Assembly: GCA_964483025.1 (NCBI GenBank)
Contig: CAYZZT010000005.1
Location: 1-27,609, forward strand
DNA: 27,609 nt
Direction: 5' to 3'
Origin: CAIZIN01 sp964483025
GTDB taxonomy: Bacteria; Patescibacteriota; Minisyncoccia; Phycocordibacterales; CAIZIN01
Under the pieces are notes generated by a model that saw nothing but the letters and a program-made list of their open reading frames with translations, had not been told where the DNA came from and searched no databases. Below are positions 7,398-13,614 of this stretch, piece by piece. How positions within the stretch are numbered: the first letter of the stretch is position 1; each line of letters starts with the position of its first letter. A program made the translations under genes and the position numbers.

Positions 7398-7661
7398 CCC
7401 CTAAAATAATCTCCCTCACTAAAGCGCTACGACGCTAATAAATTTTCAGTCGCTTTTCTTTACGAAAAATCAAGAACTCGCTGTGCTCCTCCTTACAGGA
7501 GCTGTCCACTCATTGGATATTTATTTCGCAAGCTCATAAATATCTCAATGAGTCTTGCACTTGGGTCCCACCCCAAGCTCACTCAAACAGTTGATTTTTC
7601 TAAAAAGCTCGTAAAATTTTAAGCATCTTCGCTAACTCGTTCGGGGCGATTATTTTAGGGG
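7398..7661. repeat. 264-base nested palindrome island
   Basis: Outer stem CCCCTAAAATAATC (7398-7411) pairs perfectly with GATTATTTTAGGGG (7648-7661), 14 bp separated by 236 bases. Between them lie further arms: AGCG...CGCT (about 7424-7436), AAATTTT...AAAATTT, AAAAATCAA...TTGATTTTT, ACTCATTGGATATTTAT...ATAAATATCTCAATGAGT and CTTGGG-TCCCAC-CCCAAG. The layout is of stems closed inside the loops of other stems. There is no ORF with coding character. This accounts for most of the gene-free stretch 7223-8109. Confidence 0.8.
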
Positions 7662-7682
7662 ACTTGTATTTCAAAGGAGATT

Positions 7683-7793
7683 TTGCCTAATAAGAAATTT
7701 GCGTCGTCTTTGTATAAGGCTTTAGGCTCAGAATATTTTGATTACTTAGAGAATGTAAAAACTCACATAGAGCAAAAAGAAAAGGGCTCCTAA
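7683..7793 (+). CDS. Possible 36-aa peptide or gene remnant
   Basis: Frame from a TTG at 7683 to the TAA at 7791-7793: MPNKKFASSLYKALGSEYFD and then YLENVKTHIEQKEKGS. AAAGGAG lies at 7673-7679 but only 3 bases before the TTG, which is too close for ideal initiation. The frame is open a little further upstream without an ATG. It begins just after the nested palindrome island and ends in a terminator-like hairpin. It could be a real small peptide or the C-terminal remnant of a gene displaced by the repeat island. No family is recognised. Confidence 0.3.
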   Translation: MPNKKFASSLYKALGSEYFDYLENVKTHIEQKEKGS

Positions 7794-7820
7794 GGCACTA
7801 GCACCTTTCGGATCCCTTTT
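7780..7820. terminator. Terminator-like hairpin after the tiny ORF
   Basis: AAAAGGG (7780-7786) pairs with CCCTTTT (7814-7820), with an inner CCTAAGG...CCTTTCGG stem. It includes the stop of the 36-codon frame. T-rich sequence follows on the minus strand as well, so the direction is uncertain. Confidence 0.55.
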
Positions 7821-7892
7821 CGTATTGATGACCATATTATACACAATAAGGCAATTGAATGCAAGGTCAAGGGTTGTGGAACATTTATTTTA

Positions 7893-7936
7893 TAAAAAAG
7901 CCCCCGATGGAGACGAACTCCATAAGGGTCTTTTTA
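7893..7936. terminator. Bidirectional terminator
   Basis: Stem GCCCCCGATGGAG / CTCCATAAGGGTC with loop ACGAA, flanked by AAAAAA on the left and TTTTT on the right. It works on paper in both directions. It probably ends the minus-strand hisS-like transcript. Confidence 0.7.
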
Positions 7937-7997
7937 GTGGTGATAGGTTTATTATAATATAGATATAAAGTTATACAAACAACACCTAAATTTTCAG

Positions 7998-8109
7998 ACT
8001 GGATTCCGGTCTTCACCGGAATGACAGAAGTAAAAGCTAGAGCCTATGCTCGACTTATTTTTGTTTACAAAAATAGAAGTGCCCCCGTGGTATAGAGCCT
8101 AGTAGCTAG
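7998..8109. repeat. Hairpin repeat plus CTAG-rich blocks
   Basis: ACTGGATTCCGGT-CTTC-ACCGGAATGACAG unit (7998-8027), then GCTAGAGCCTATGCTCG (8036-8052) and TAGAGCCTAGTAGCTAG (8093-8109). The CTAGAGCCTAG theme returns at 9301-9328 and 9465-9487, so it flanks the hisS-like gene on both sides. Confidence 0.65.
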
Positions 8110-9291
8110 TTAAGGTAACTTCTTAATATATTCTACAAGGTCCTTCACCTTCACCGCTGCCTGAGATCTTGTATCTTTATAGCGAACAAGTACAGTATTA
8201 TCCATCGCTTCTTTTTGGCCAACAATAAGTAGGTAAGGGAAGTTCTGGGCTTCGGCTGAACCAAGTTGTGCGGAGAGTTTATCTTTTGAAAGAGATTGGG
8301 AAACAGAAATTTTTGCCTCTCGAAGAAGGTCAATTATTTCTAAACTTTTTAATTTAGCTTCAAATCCAAATTGAATAAAATAAAATTTTGCTTTTGAAAA
8401 TTGATTAGCTTTATTACTTCCAGCAGATTCTTTTGGTTTGCTTATACAAATAGAAACTGATGCTCCCGGCACATCTCTTTTAAGCCCCGCTTTTTTTGAT
8501 AGCCCGTTAAAGCGGGAACCGCAAGCAAGTATTTTTCCTTGTTTTGAATCAGAATTTTCTATAATTTTAAATATTGTATTGTTTGAATATACTCGGTTGC
8601 CCACCATACAATTATTAATTCTATAAGGAATATTCATGCTTTCTAAAAATTCTAACACTTCTTTAAAATGTGATTTAGCAATATCATTTAAGTAGCTTAC
8701 AACTTGCGGCATTGATTCTTTAAGTTCTGTAAGTTTGTCATTTTCCTCATTTATAAAAAGAAAAGGATCTTTTGAGAGTTTTTGGCGAAGTGGGGCGGTG
8801 AGTGCACCTAGATTTTTTTTGAAATAACTTATAATTTCTTTACTAAAGCGTAATATTGAATCTTTATCGCCAACACTATTTATTTCAATAGAAAGATTTT
8901 TGTGCCCATATTCTTTTAGTATTGCAAGAGTTGCCTTTATAAGTGTTGCTTCGGCAATACTTTTTGTACTGCCCAATATGTTTAAGTGGACATTTTTAGA
9001 ACCGCGCTTTGTACCGTGATTTTCATAATAAACAATTGCCGGTTGAGTTTCTTTTGTAAGTGTTCCTTCTAAATAGTGGCGAGCAAGAGATATTCTATTT
9101 GGGACAGAAGGCATTTGTAATTCTTGTGTTGTATTTTCTGGATGAATTTTTTTTAGAGTTTTTGCAATTGCTTCATCGGCTTTTGTTATTTCTGGTTCTA
9201 AAATTCCCTCAAAACCATAGTATTGAGCTATGGTGTATGCTTTTTCTTTATTTATGTATTCTTTCTGAATTTTCTGTGGTTGTTTTTTCAT
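8110..9291 (-). CDS. Histidyl-tRNA synthetase-like protein, degenerate catalytic site
   Basis: 393 aa. It has the overall plan of class II HisRS: a catalytic-like domain (about 1-285) with the HisRS-typical segment IEINSVGDKDSILRFSKEI (136-154), and a C-terminal anticodon-binding domain (about 301-393) with FPYLLIVGQKEAMDNTVLVR. By eye alignment the catalytic residues are missing. The motif 2 FR(Y/H)E is VYYE (87-90), the LVRG(L)DYY region around the catalytic Arg reads CMVGNRVYSN (228-237), GGRYDGL reads CGSRFNGL (257-264), and the motif 3 Arg segment reads GASVSICI (276-283). HisZ, the ATP-PRT regulator, also lacks activity but normally lacks the anticodon domain. It may be a pseudo-synthetase or a very divergent HisRS. 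No Shine-Dalgarno is visible. Confidence 0.75.
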   Translation of the reverse strand: MKKQPQKIQKEYINKEKAYTIAQYYGFEGILEPEITKADEAIAKTLKKIHPENTTQELQMPSVPNRISLARHYLEGTLTKETQPAIVYYENHGTKRGSKNVHLNILGSTKSIAEATLIKATLAILKEYGHKNLSIEINSVGDKDSILRFSKEIISYFKKNLGALTAPLRQKLSKDPFLFINEENDKLTELKESMPQVVSYLNDIAKSHFKEVLEFLESMNIPYRINNCMVGNRVYSNNTIFKIIENSDSKQGKILACGSRFNGLSKKAGLKRDVPGASVSICISKPKESAGSNKANQFSKAKFYFIQFGFEAKLKSLEIIDLLREAKISVSQSLSKDKLSAQLGSAEAQNFPYLLIVGQKEAMDNTVLVRYKDTRSQAAVKVKDLVEYIKKLP

Positions 9292-9300
9292 TTGTGTAGC

Positions 9301-9487
9301 TGTTAGGCTCTAGGCGCTAGGCTCTAGCATTTATAAATAATTTAATGTGTCCCCTCTGTCATCCTCGCGAACGCGGGGATCCAGTCTAAAAAGTATTTGT
9401 TTTAAATTTAGAATTTAATTCTTTTGGATTTGTTTCGGATTTCGTGCTTCGAATTTCGGATTTTGCTAGAGCCTAGTGCCTAGCGCC
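9301..9487. repeat. Repeat block between hisS-like gene and lepB
   Basis: TGTTAGGCTCTAGGCGCTAG followed by GCTCTAGC (9301-9328); GTCATCCTCG-CGAA-CGCGGGGATCCAGTCT (9359-9387); GGATTTGTTTCGGATTTCGT with GCTTCGAATTTCGGATTT (9426-9463), shared with 3764-3794; and GCTAGAGCCTAGTGCCTAGC (9465-9484). No gene seen. Confidence 0.7.
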
Positions 9488-9493
9488 CAAAGG

Positions 9494-10084
9494 CTAGTTG
9501 TCAAATGTTGCCTTCCCCGGAAACACACTAATTTTGTTTGGTGGGAAAAGTCTTAATATTGCACGGCCTACCATATCTTCTTTGGGCATCGGCCCCCAAT
9601 ATCTTGAATCCAAACTTTTATCTCGATTGTCTCCTGCGGTGAAGTATTCATCTTCTTTAAGGGTAATGTTTGAAGTTTTTGTGCTTGGATATGCAACGTA
9701 TGGTTCATCAAGTACAAAACCTTCGGGATGTTCTGTGTTAAAGATTGTTGTTCGTGGGCCTTCTATCACCACATGCTCTCCTGGAAGACCGATAATTCTT
9801 TTAATAAAATATTTTGAAGTGTCGAGTGGATATTTAAATATTACGACATCACCTCTTTGTGGCTCAGAAAAACGATATGTAATTTCATCCACAACCAAAT
9901 ATTGTTTATCGGCAAAAGTGGGATCCATTGATGAGCCAGATACAATAAATGGCTGAGCTATGAAATACCTGAAGGGGATAGCGATAGCAAGTGCAATAAA
10001 AAGAAAAGTAAAAAAATCTTTCCAAAAGTTCTCTTTTGGTGGGATTACGATTGTGGTTGTTAAAGGTGCTTGTTCTTGTTCCAT
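9494..10084 (-). CDS. lepB: Signal peptidase I
   Basis: 196 aa. One N-terminal membrane helix (about residues 22-42, FTFLFIALAIAIPFRYFI) is followed by the periplasmic catalytic domain. The catalytic Ser is Ser52 in SGSSMDPTF and the general base is Lys95 in YFIKRIIGLPGE. The late family box GDNRDKSLDSRYWGP is intact. It cleaves signal peptides of exported proteins on the outer face of the membrane. Clients in this window would include the pilin-like proteins at 23187-25274. A minus-strand TATAAT lies 11 bases before the ATG, giving a leader of only about 4-5 bases. The gene lies upstream of the hisS-like gene but is separated from it by a repeat block. Confidence 0.96.
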   Translation of the reverse strand: MEQEQAPLTTTIVIPPKENFWKDFFTFLFIALAIAIPFRYFIAQPFIVSGSSMDPTFADKQYLVVDEITYRFSEPQRGDVVIFKYPLDTSKYFIKRIIGLPGEHVVIEGPRTTIFNTEHPEGFVLDEPYVAYPSTKTSNITLKEDEYFTAGDNRDKSLDSRYWGPMPKEDMVGRAILRLFPPNKISVFPGKATFDN

Positions 10085-10095
10085 ATATAGACAGT

Positions 10096-10101
10096 ATTAT
10101 A
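10096..10101 (-). promoter_or_regulatory. -10 box of lepB, near-leaderless
   Basis: TATAAT on the minus strand, 11 bases before the lepB ATG. A weak TTGTGT lies 17 bases further upstream. Transcription should start about 4-5 bases before the start codon. Confidence 0.6.
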
Positions 10102-10226
10102 CTTTTTATATTCAATTGACACAATAGCAAATTAGTTGTGTGTTGGGGTATGTATTCATTTATAATTTTTAATTTTGTAATTTTTAAATAATGATGAAAT
10201 GTTTTAAAAAAGGAATGCAAATGCTT

Positions 10227-10254
10227 GATCCTCGGGATTACCCTAGGATGACAG
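10227..10254. repeat. GATCC...GGATGACAG hairpin repeat
   Basis: Degenerate unit of the dispersed family (GATCCTCGGGATTACCCTAG then GATGACAG), between the divergent lepB and pth genes. Confidence 0.6.
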
Positions 10255-10340
10255 AGAAATTCAAAAATTAAGACATTATTTATCCCAGATAATGCAATAA
10301 ACTGGGACATGAAAATCACAAAATTAAAAATTAAAAATTT

Positions 10341-10365
10341 AGCAATTCTATGCTAGAATTGCTAC
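10341..10365 (+). promoter_or_regulatory. pth promoter inside a palindrome, leaderless
   Basis: AGCAATTCTA-TGC-TAGAATTGCT is a 10-bp perfect palindrome (10341-10363). Its right arm contains TGC-TAGAAT, an extended -10 (TAGAAT 10354-10359), with 6 bases to the ATG. A start site 6-7 bases beyond the -10 would be the A of the ATG. Confidence 0.65.
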
Positions 10366-10953
10366 ATGATCTACATAGTTGGCCTTGGAAACCCGGGCGA
10401 AGAATATAAAAAAACACGACATAATACAGGTCGTATTATTTTAGATATTATCCGCAAAAAAATTGACGCGGATGATTTTGAATTTAATAAAAAAATAAAT
10501 GCTCTTGTGAGTGAGGGGAAAATTGGAAAAGAAAAGGTAATGTTGATAGAGCCAGAGACTTTTATGAATAAGTCTGGGCTTTCACTTAAGTCGCTTATTA
10601 CAAGCAAAAAGAAGGCGGGGGATTTAGTGGTGATTTATGACGACCTTGATTTACCTATTGGTAAAATGAAAATTTCTTTTAATAGGGGAACGGGCGGGCA
10701 TCGAGGTTTGGAATCTGTAGCGAAGCAAATCAAAACTTTAGAATTTGTGCGTTTTCGTGTGGGAATTTCTCCAAAGACACCGAGTGGGAAAACTAAAAAA
10801 CCATCTGGCGAGCAAGCTGTCGAAAAACATATTTTAGGGGTATTTAAAGATCCTGAAATGTTGGAATTGAAAAAGATAGGAAAACATGCCACAGAGGCCT
10901 TGGAAGTTTTTGTGGAGGATGGGGTGGAAATGGCGATGACGAGATTTAATTGA
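10366..10953 (+). CDS. pth: Peptidyl-tRNA hydrolase
   Basis: 195 aa, bacterial Pth family. GLGNPGEEYKKTRHNTG (residues 6-22) carries Asn9 and the catalytic His19. ETFMNKSG supplies Asn68, and VIYDDLDLPIGKMKI supplies the catalytic Asp92. The segment usually read as GGHNGL is GGHRGL here, so the substrate-binding Asn is replaced by Arg. It recycles peptidyl-tRNA that drops off ribosomes. The ATG follows an extended -10 box by 6 bases with no leader. The TGA stop is the first three bases of a TGACACAAAA hairpin repeat, so the repeat sets the C-terminus. Confidence 0.95.
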   Translation: MIYIVGLGNPGEEYKKTRHNTGRIILDIIRKKIDADDFEFNKKINALVSEGKIGKEKVMLIEPETFMNKSGLSLKSLITSKKKAGDLVVIYDDLDLPIGKMKISFNRGTGGHRGLESVAKQIKTLEFVRFRVGISPKTPSGKTKKPSGEQAVEKHILGVFKDPEMLELKKIGKHATEALEVFVEDGVEMAMTRFN

Positions 10954-11098
10954 CACAAAACAACGAACGAAGTGACTATGTTTTGTGTCATCCCAGAAAT
11001 CCGACCCACTGGAGGATTATCTGGGATCCAGGTTTAGAATTTTTTAGACTGGATTCCGGCCGGAGTTTATGCTCACGAATGTGGGTGCCGGAATGACA
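10951..11098. repeat. Composite hairpin repeat supplying the pth stop
   Basis: TGACACAAAACA (10951-10962) pairs with TGTTTTGTGTCA (10979-10990), with loop ACGAACGAAGTGACTA. It runs into a GTCATCCCAG...CTGGGATCCAG unit (10987-11031). Then ACTGGATTCCGGC...GCCGGAATGACA (11048-11098) has a loop enlarged by about 26 bases. Confidence 0.85.
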
Positions 11099-11106
11099 TG
11101 CAATAC

Positions 11107-11167
11107 AAAAACCGCGCACTTATTAGGTGTCCACTTTATGGGGCACAGATCATAAGGCGCGGTTTTT
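11107..11167. terminator. Bidirectional terminator after pth
   Basis: Perfect 11-bp stem AAAAACCGCGC / GCGCGGTTTTT with an inner CTTAT...ATAAG stem and a GTGTCC...GGGGCAC stem. It is T-rich on the 3' side in both directions, placed between convergent pth and the 11194-11657 pair. Confidence 0.8.
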
Positions 11168-11170
11168 CTA

Positions 11171-11206
11171 AAAGAAAAAGACCAAAACATGGGTTAGTTT
11201 TGGTCT
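11171..11206 (-). terminator. Terminator overlapping a stop codon
   Basis: On the minus strand AGACCAAAAC (from 11206) pairs with GTTTTGGTCT (to 11179), followed by TTTTCTTT. The 5' arm encodes the last residues and the TAA of the gene at 11194-11424. Confidence 0.8.
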
Positions 11207-11424
11207 TCGGGTTGTGGTTCGGAGACAGTGAAGTTCCACGATCTAAATATTGAGATGACTGTGTCTACTTTACTCTCGACAACACTGACGGTAATCGTAT
11301 GTTTACGATACTCATGAGTAACAAGAGTAGCTGTTCCTTTTCCTGTTGCAAGCTCGATATCCTTTTTGACTGTTTCTGCGCCTATGCGACTAAAATCGGT
11401 TATGCTGGCTGTTATCGTTTTCAT
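11194..11424 (-). CDS. Small protein of unknown function (76 aa)
   Basis: Begins MKTITASITDFSRIGAETVK and ends SEPQPEDQN. No membrane helix, no Cys. The strand-rich centre (GKGTATLVTHEYRKHTITVS) suggests a small alpha/beta fold. It follows the 11433-11657 gene by 8 bases on the same strand, so the two probably form one transcript that ends in the terminator overlapping this stop. Base composition is more GC-rich than the surrounding housekeeping genes. No family recognised. Confidence 0.65.
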   Translation of the reverse strand: MKTITASITDFSRIGAETVKKDIELATGKGTATLVTHEYRKHTITVSVVESKVDTVISIFRSWNFTVSEPQPEDQN

Positions 11425-11432
11425 CTGACAGA

Positions 11433-11657
11433 TTAGCGAAGTTTGTCGGAGGCCTTGAATTTGAAGACGGGTTCCTCATCTTGTCCACTCGTGCGAGTGG
11501 CATAGAATTCTGAATAGCCATCGGTGATGACTGGTTTGCCGTTTTGGAAGCATCTGTAGACGACCTTGAGCGGTTCTTCTTTTCCTTTGCGAACTTTGAC
11601 TCCGTCATATGCGAAGTTAATGCGAGGCTGATTCGGCGATGTCTGTGTTGCTTGCAT
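11433..11657 (-). CDS. Small protein of unknown function (74 aa)
   Basis: Begins MQATQTSPNQPRINFAYDG and continues VKVRKGKEEPLKVVYRCFQN, with a single Cys and no membrane segment. It has a hydrophilic, beta-strand-like pattern. First gene of a two-gene unit with 11194-11424. On the minus strand a TGT-TATAAC box lies about 60-65 bases upstream of the ATG and could be the promoter, so this unit would have a leader, unlike most genes here. Overlapping frames on the same strand look like shadows. Function unknown. Confidence 0.65.
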   Translation of the reverse strand: MQATQTSPNQPRINFAYDGVKVRKGKEEPLKVVYRCFQNGKPVITDGYSEFYATRTSGQDEEPVFKFKASDKLR

Positions 11658-11753
11658 TTTATTGTTTTGTTATTTGTTCTGTAGGCCGATCGGATGATTT
11701 AGGCCTTTGCTGAAAGAAAAGTTATAACAAAAGAGGAGGGAAGTCAAGGATAC

Positions 11754-11780
11754 AAAAACCGCGCCGTACGGCGCGGTTTT
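11754..11780 (-). terminator. Terminator of the S1 gene
   Basis: Perfect palindrome AAAACCGCGCCGTACGGCGC plus GGTTTT (11755-11780), followed on the minus strand by TTTTTGTAT. It lies about 40 bases after the S1 stop. Confidence 0.8.
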
Positions 11781-11786
11781 ATGTTT

Positions 11787-11834
11787 GTTGGAGAGGAGGT
11801 CTTAAAAATAGCTAGGCTATTTTTTCTCTCCAAC
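11787..11834. repeat. Two-stage hairpin spanning the S1 stop codon
   Basis: Outer arms GTTGGAGAG (11787-11795) and CTCTCCAAC (11826-11834); inner arms AAAAATAGC / GCTATTTTT with loop TAG. The last codons and stop of the S1 gene (minus strand) are part of the structure. Confidence 0.75.
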
Positions 11835-12941
11835 GTATGAAAGAGTCATTCGCTGATCTTTTGGTTCAAAGAGGGTGATTTTGAAATCATAGATTTTGCC
11901 AAGTTCTAGAGTTTGTTTTATTTTTTCTTCGCTTCCAAATTCTGAAACATGCACAAGTCCTGCCACACCTTCTTCGATTGATGCAAGTGCGCCGTGCTTA
12001 TTGAATTTAATAACAATAGCTCGTACATCCTGATCTTTTTTGTAAGTCTTTGCAGCTTCAAACCATGGGTTTTCTTTAAGTGCCTTAATTGAAAGTGAAA
12101 TTTTACCTTCTTTAACTTCAATAACTTTTACTTTTATCTTATCGCCAACTTTAAATAGAGCTTTTGGATTTTCAACAAGACCCCAGTCAATTTCTGAAAT
12201 ATGAACAAGTCCTTCTAGGCCGTCTTCAATCTTCACGAATACCCCGAATTCAACAATCCCTGTAACTTCGCCGTCTAGGATATCGCCAACTTTATATTTA
12301 CCAACTATTTTTTCTTTATCTTTTTGTTCAAGATTTTTCTCAGAGAAAATTAGTTTTCCATCTTTTGGAGTTGCTCCAATAATAGAAACTGCAATTTTTG
12401 TATTAACAAGTTTTCGAAGTTCTTCTAGGATCTTATCTTTATCACCATCTTCTACACGAGGGTAATGTTCGGCTTTAAGCTGTGAAGCAGGAAGGAAACC
12501 TTGCACACCTTGCCATGAAAGCAAAAGTCCTCCTTTGTTTGCATCAAGAATAGGAAGTTCAAATACTGTTTTAGCTTTGATAGCTTCTTCAATTTCACTC
12601 CACACAAGAGCTTGTTTTGCTTCTTTTAGTGAAAGCTCGATATATCCTTCTTCGTTTGAAATATCAACAACCTTTGCTGTTACTTTATCATTTGTACGAA
12701 TTTTTCGGATAATGTCGCGAGCATTGATAAATTCTTTACCATAAATAATACCAGTACCAAAAGGTGCTAGGTCTATATATAGTCTTGATTTAACAAGTTC
12801 GATAACTGTTCCTTCAATTAGGTCACCAACCGCTGGTGGGTTTGCCGAAGCGCTTACTATTTGCGCCATCAAGCCTTCTCTTTTCGGCTTAGTGTCATCT
12901 TGGGTAGAGTTTATGTCCTCTACAATTGTGTCTGTAGACAT
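11817..12941 (-). CDS. rpsA: Ribosomal protein bS1-like, four S1 domains
   Basis: 374 aa from the ATG at 12941 (MSTDTIVEDI). An upstream in-frame extension (MCPSCHSIRKRK...) lies in a palindromic intergenic region and is not preferred. Four S1/OB-fold repeats are visible: about residues 35-110 (VGDLIEGTVIELVKSRLYID), 115-200 (GGLLLSWQGVQGFLPASQL), 210-290 (VGDILDGEVTGIVEFGVFVK, GLVHISEIDW) and 295-374 (GVAGLVHVSEFG). It binds single-stranded mRNA and may help 30S initiation on unstructured or leaderless messages. It is shorter than the six-repeat E. coli S1. Given the scarcity of Shine-Dalgarno sites here, S1 could matter for initiation, but that is inference. Confidence 0.93.
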   Translation of the reverse strand: MSTDTIVEDINSTQDDTKPKREGLMAQIVSASANPPAVGDLIEGTVIELVKSRLYIDLAPFGTGIIYGKEFINARDIIRKIRTNDKVTAKVVDISNEEGYIELSLKEAKQALVWSEIEEAIKAKTVFELPILDANKGGLLLSWQGVQGFLPASQLKAEHYPRVEDGDKDKILEELRKLVNTKIAVSIIGATPKDGKLIFSEKNLEQKDKEKIVGKYKVGDILDGEVTGIVEFGVFVKIEDGLEGLVHISEIDWGLVENPKALFKVGDKIKVKVIEVKEGKISLSIKALKENPWFEAAKTYKKDQDVRAIVIKFNKHGALASIEEGVAGLVHVSEFGSEEKIKQTLELGKIYDFKITLFEPKDQRMTLSYVGEKK

Positions 12942-13080
12942 ATTTAAAAGTGTTGTGTGAGATTTACGTTTTCGTATTGAGTGACAAGAGGGACACATAC
13001 GACGTTACCGCAAAACTCGGGTTATTAAACAACAGGGAGACATTAGCATTTTTTTGTGAATTAGTAAAGGGCCGTTCAGT

Positions 13081-13194
13081 GTTACTTTTTGCGACCGCTC
13101 CGTCGCCCAGCGGCTCCTCGCTTCGGTTTCGCCGAAAACTTTTTGAGTACAAAAAGGCCATGCTTTTCGGCTGCAAATGCTCGCAAAAAGTAAT
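13081..13194. repeat. Nested palindrome upstream of the S1 gene
   Basis: Three stems inside one another. TTACTTTTTGCGA (13082-13094) pairs with TCGCAAAAAGTAA (13181-13193). Inside it GCCGAAAA (13131-13138) pairs with TTTTCGGC (13164-13171). Inside that is the hairpin CTTTTTGAGTACAAAAAG (13139-13156), with GAGTAC at the tip. The CCGTCG-type module is at 13099-13105. Confidence 0.85.
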
Positions 13195-13240
13195 ACCTTC
13201 ACTCGCTTTTGTAAATAAGCATCTCTCCCTTAGTTGGTGG

Positions 13241-13342
13241 CTAAAACATTTTGAGTACAAAATGTTCGCCCGAACAAATTTGCGCTCAAATTTGTTTTAG
13301 GGGTGGATGATGGAGGGCTGTTTTTTGAGTACAAAAAAACAG
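13241..13342. repeat. Three-way-junction repeat, copy 1
   Basis: CTAAAACA...TGTTTTAG closing stem (13241-13300) around two hairpins, ACATTTT-GAGTAC-AAAATGT and ACAAATTT-GCGCTC-AAATTTGT, joined by TCGCCCGA. It is followed by a conserved GGGTGGA...GGAGGGCTG tail and a third hairpin, CTGTTTTTTGAGTACAAAAA with AACAG (13318-13342). It is nearly repeated at 15702-15798 and partly at 15468-15525. Confidence 0.9.
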
Positions 13343-13386
13343 TCTATATATATTTATCACATTTTAGTTTTTCTTTTTACATTTCT

Positions 13387-13424
13387 TTTACATTTTTAAT
13401 ATGAAATGTGTTACAATATATATT
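13387..13424 (+). promoter_or_regulatory. Promoter of prepilin cassette A, leaderless
   Basis: TTTACA (13387-13392), 19 bases, then TGT-TACAAT (-10 at 13412-13417), then 7 bases to the ATG. The region TTTTACATTT...GTGTTA(C/T)AAT is conserved with cassette B at 16863-16898. Confidence 0.7.
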
Positions 13425-13613
13425 ATGTCAAAATCTAAATATAGATTGATACATTGGCTTATTAGGTTTGAAAAAACATCTACCGAAAATGGGATGGCTG
13501 GTTGGCTAATAAAAAAAGGAATTGCAAAAAATAAAGGCACAGCCAATACTGAGCTTTTGTTAATTGCAATAATTTTCTTTATGATGTCAAAATTAGCATT
13601 TTTAATTATTTAA
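13425..13613 (+). CDS. 62-aa membrane protein of prepilin cassette A
   Basis: The start at 13425 (MSKSKYRLIHWLIRFEKTST) follows an extended -10 by 7 bases. The N-terminal half is basic and amphipathic, with the block GMAGWLIKKGIAKNKG. The C-terminal 20 residues are a membrane helix (LLLIAIIFFMMSKLAFLII). About 44 of 62 residues match the 16899-17087 protein by eye, with no gaps. Its stop is followed one base later by the prepilin ATG (TAA-T-ATG), implying coupled expression. Family not recognised. Its fixed position suggests a role in prepilin insertion, processing or assembly, which is inference from context only. Confidence 0.85.
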   Translation: MSKSKYRLIHWLIRFEKTSTENGMAGWLIKKGIAKNKGTANTELLLIAIIFFMMSKLAFLII

Positions 13614-13614
13614 T

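Noticed and set aside
7436..7640. CRISPR-like array in the palindrome island
   Set aside because: The repeats are inverted and all different; there are no equal direct repeats with regular spacers and no cas genes.
11390..11608. Overlapping minus-strand frame between the two small genes
   Set aside because: It overlaps both neighbours in another frame and lacks a plausible start context; treated as a shadow.
12942..13300. Open frames on both strands upstream of the S1 gene
   Set aside because: They read through palindromic repeats and mirror each other; no coding character or start signals.
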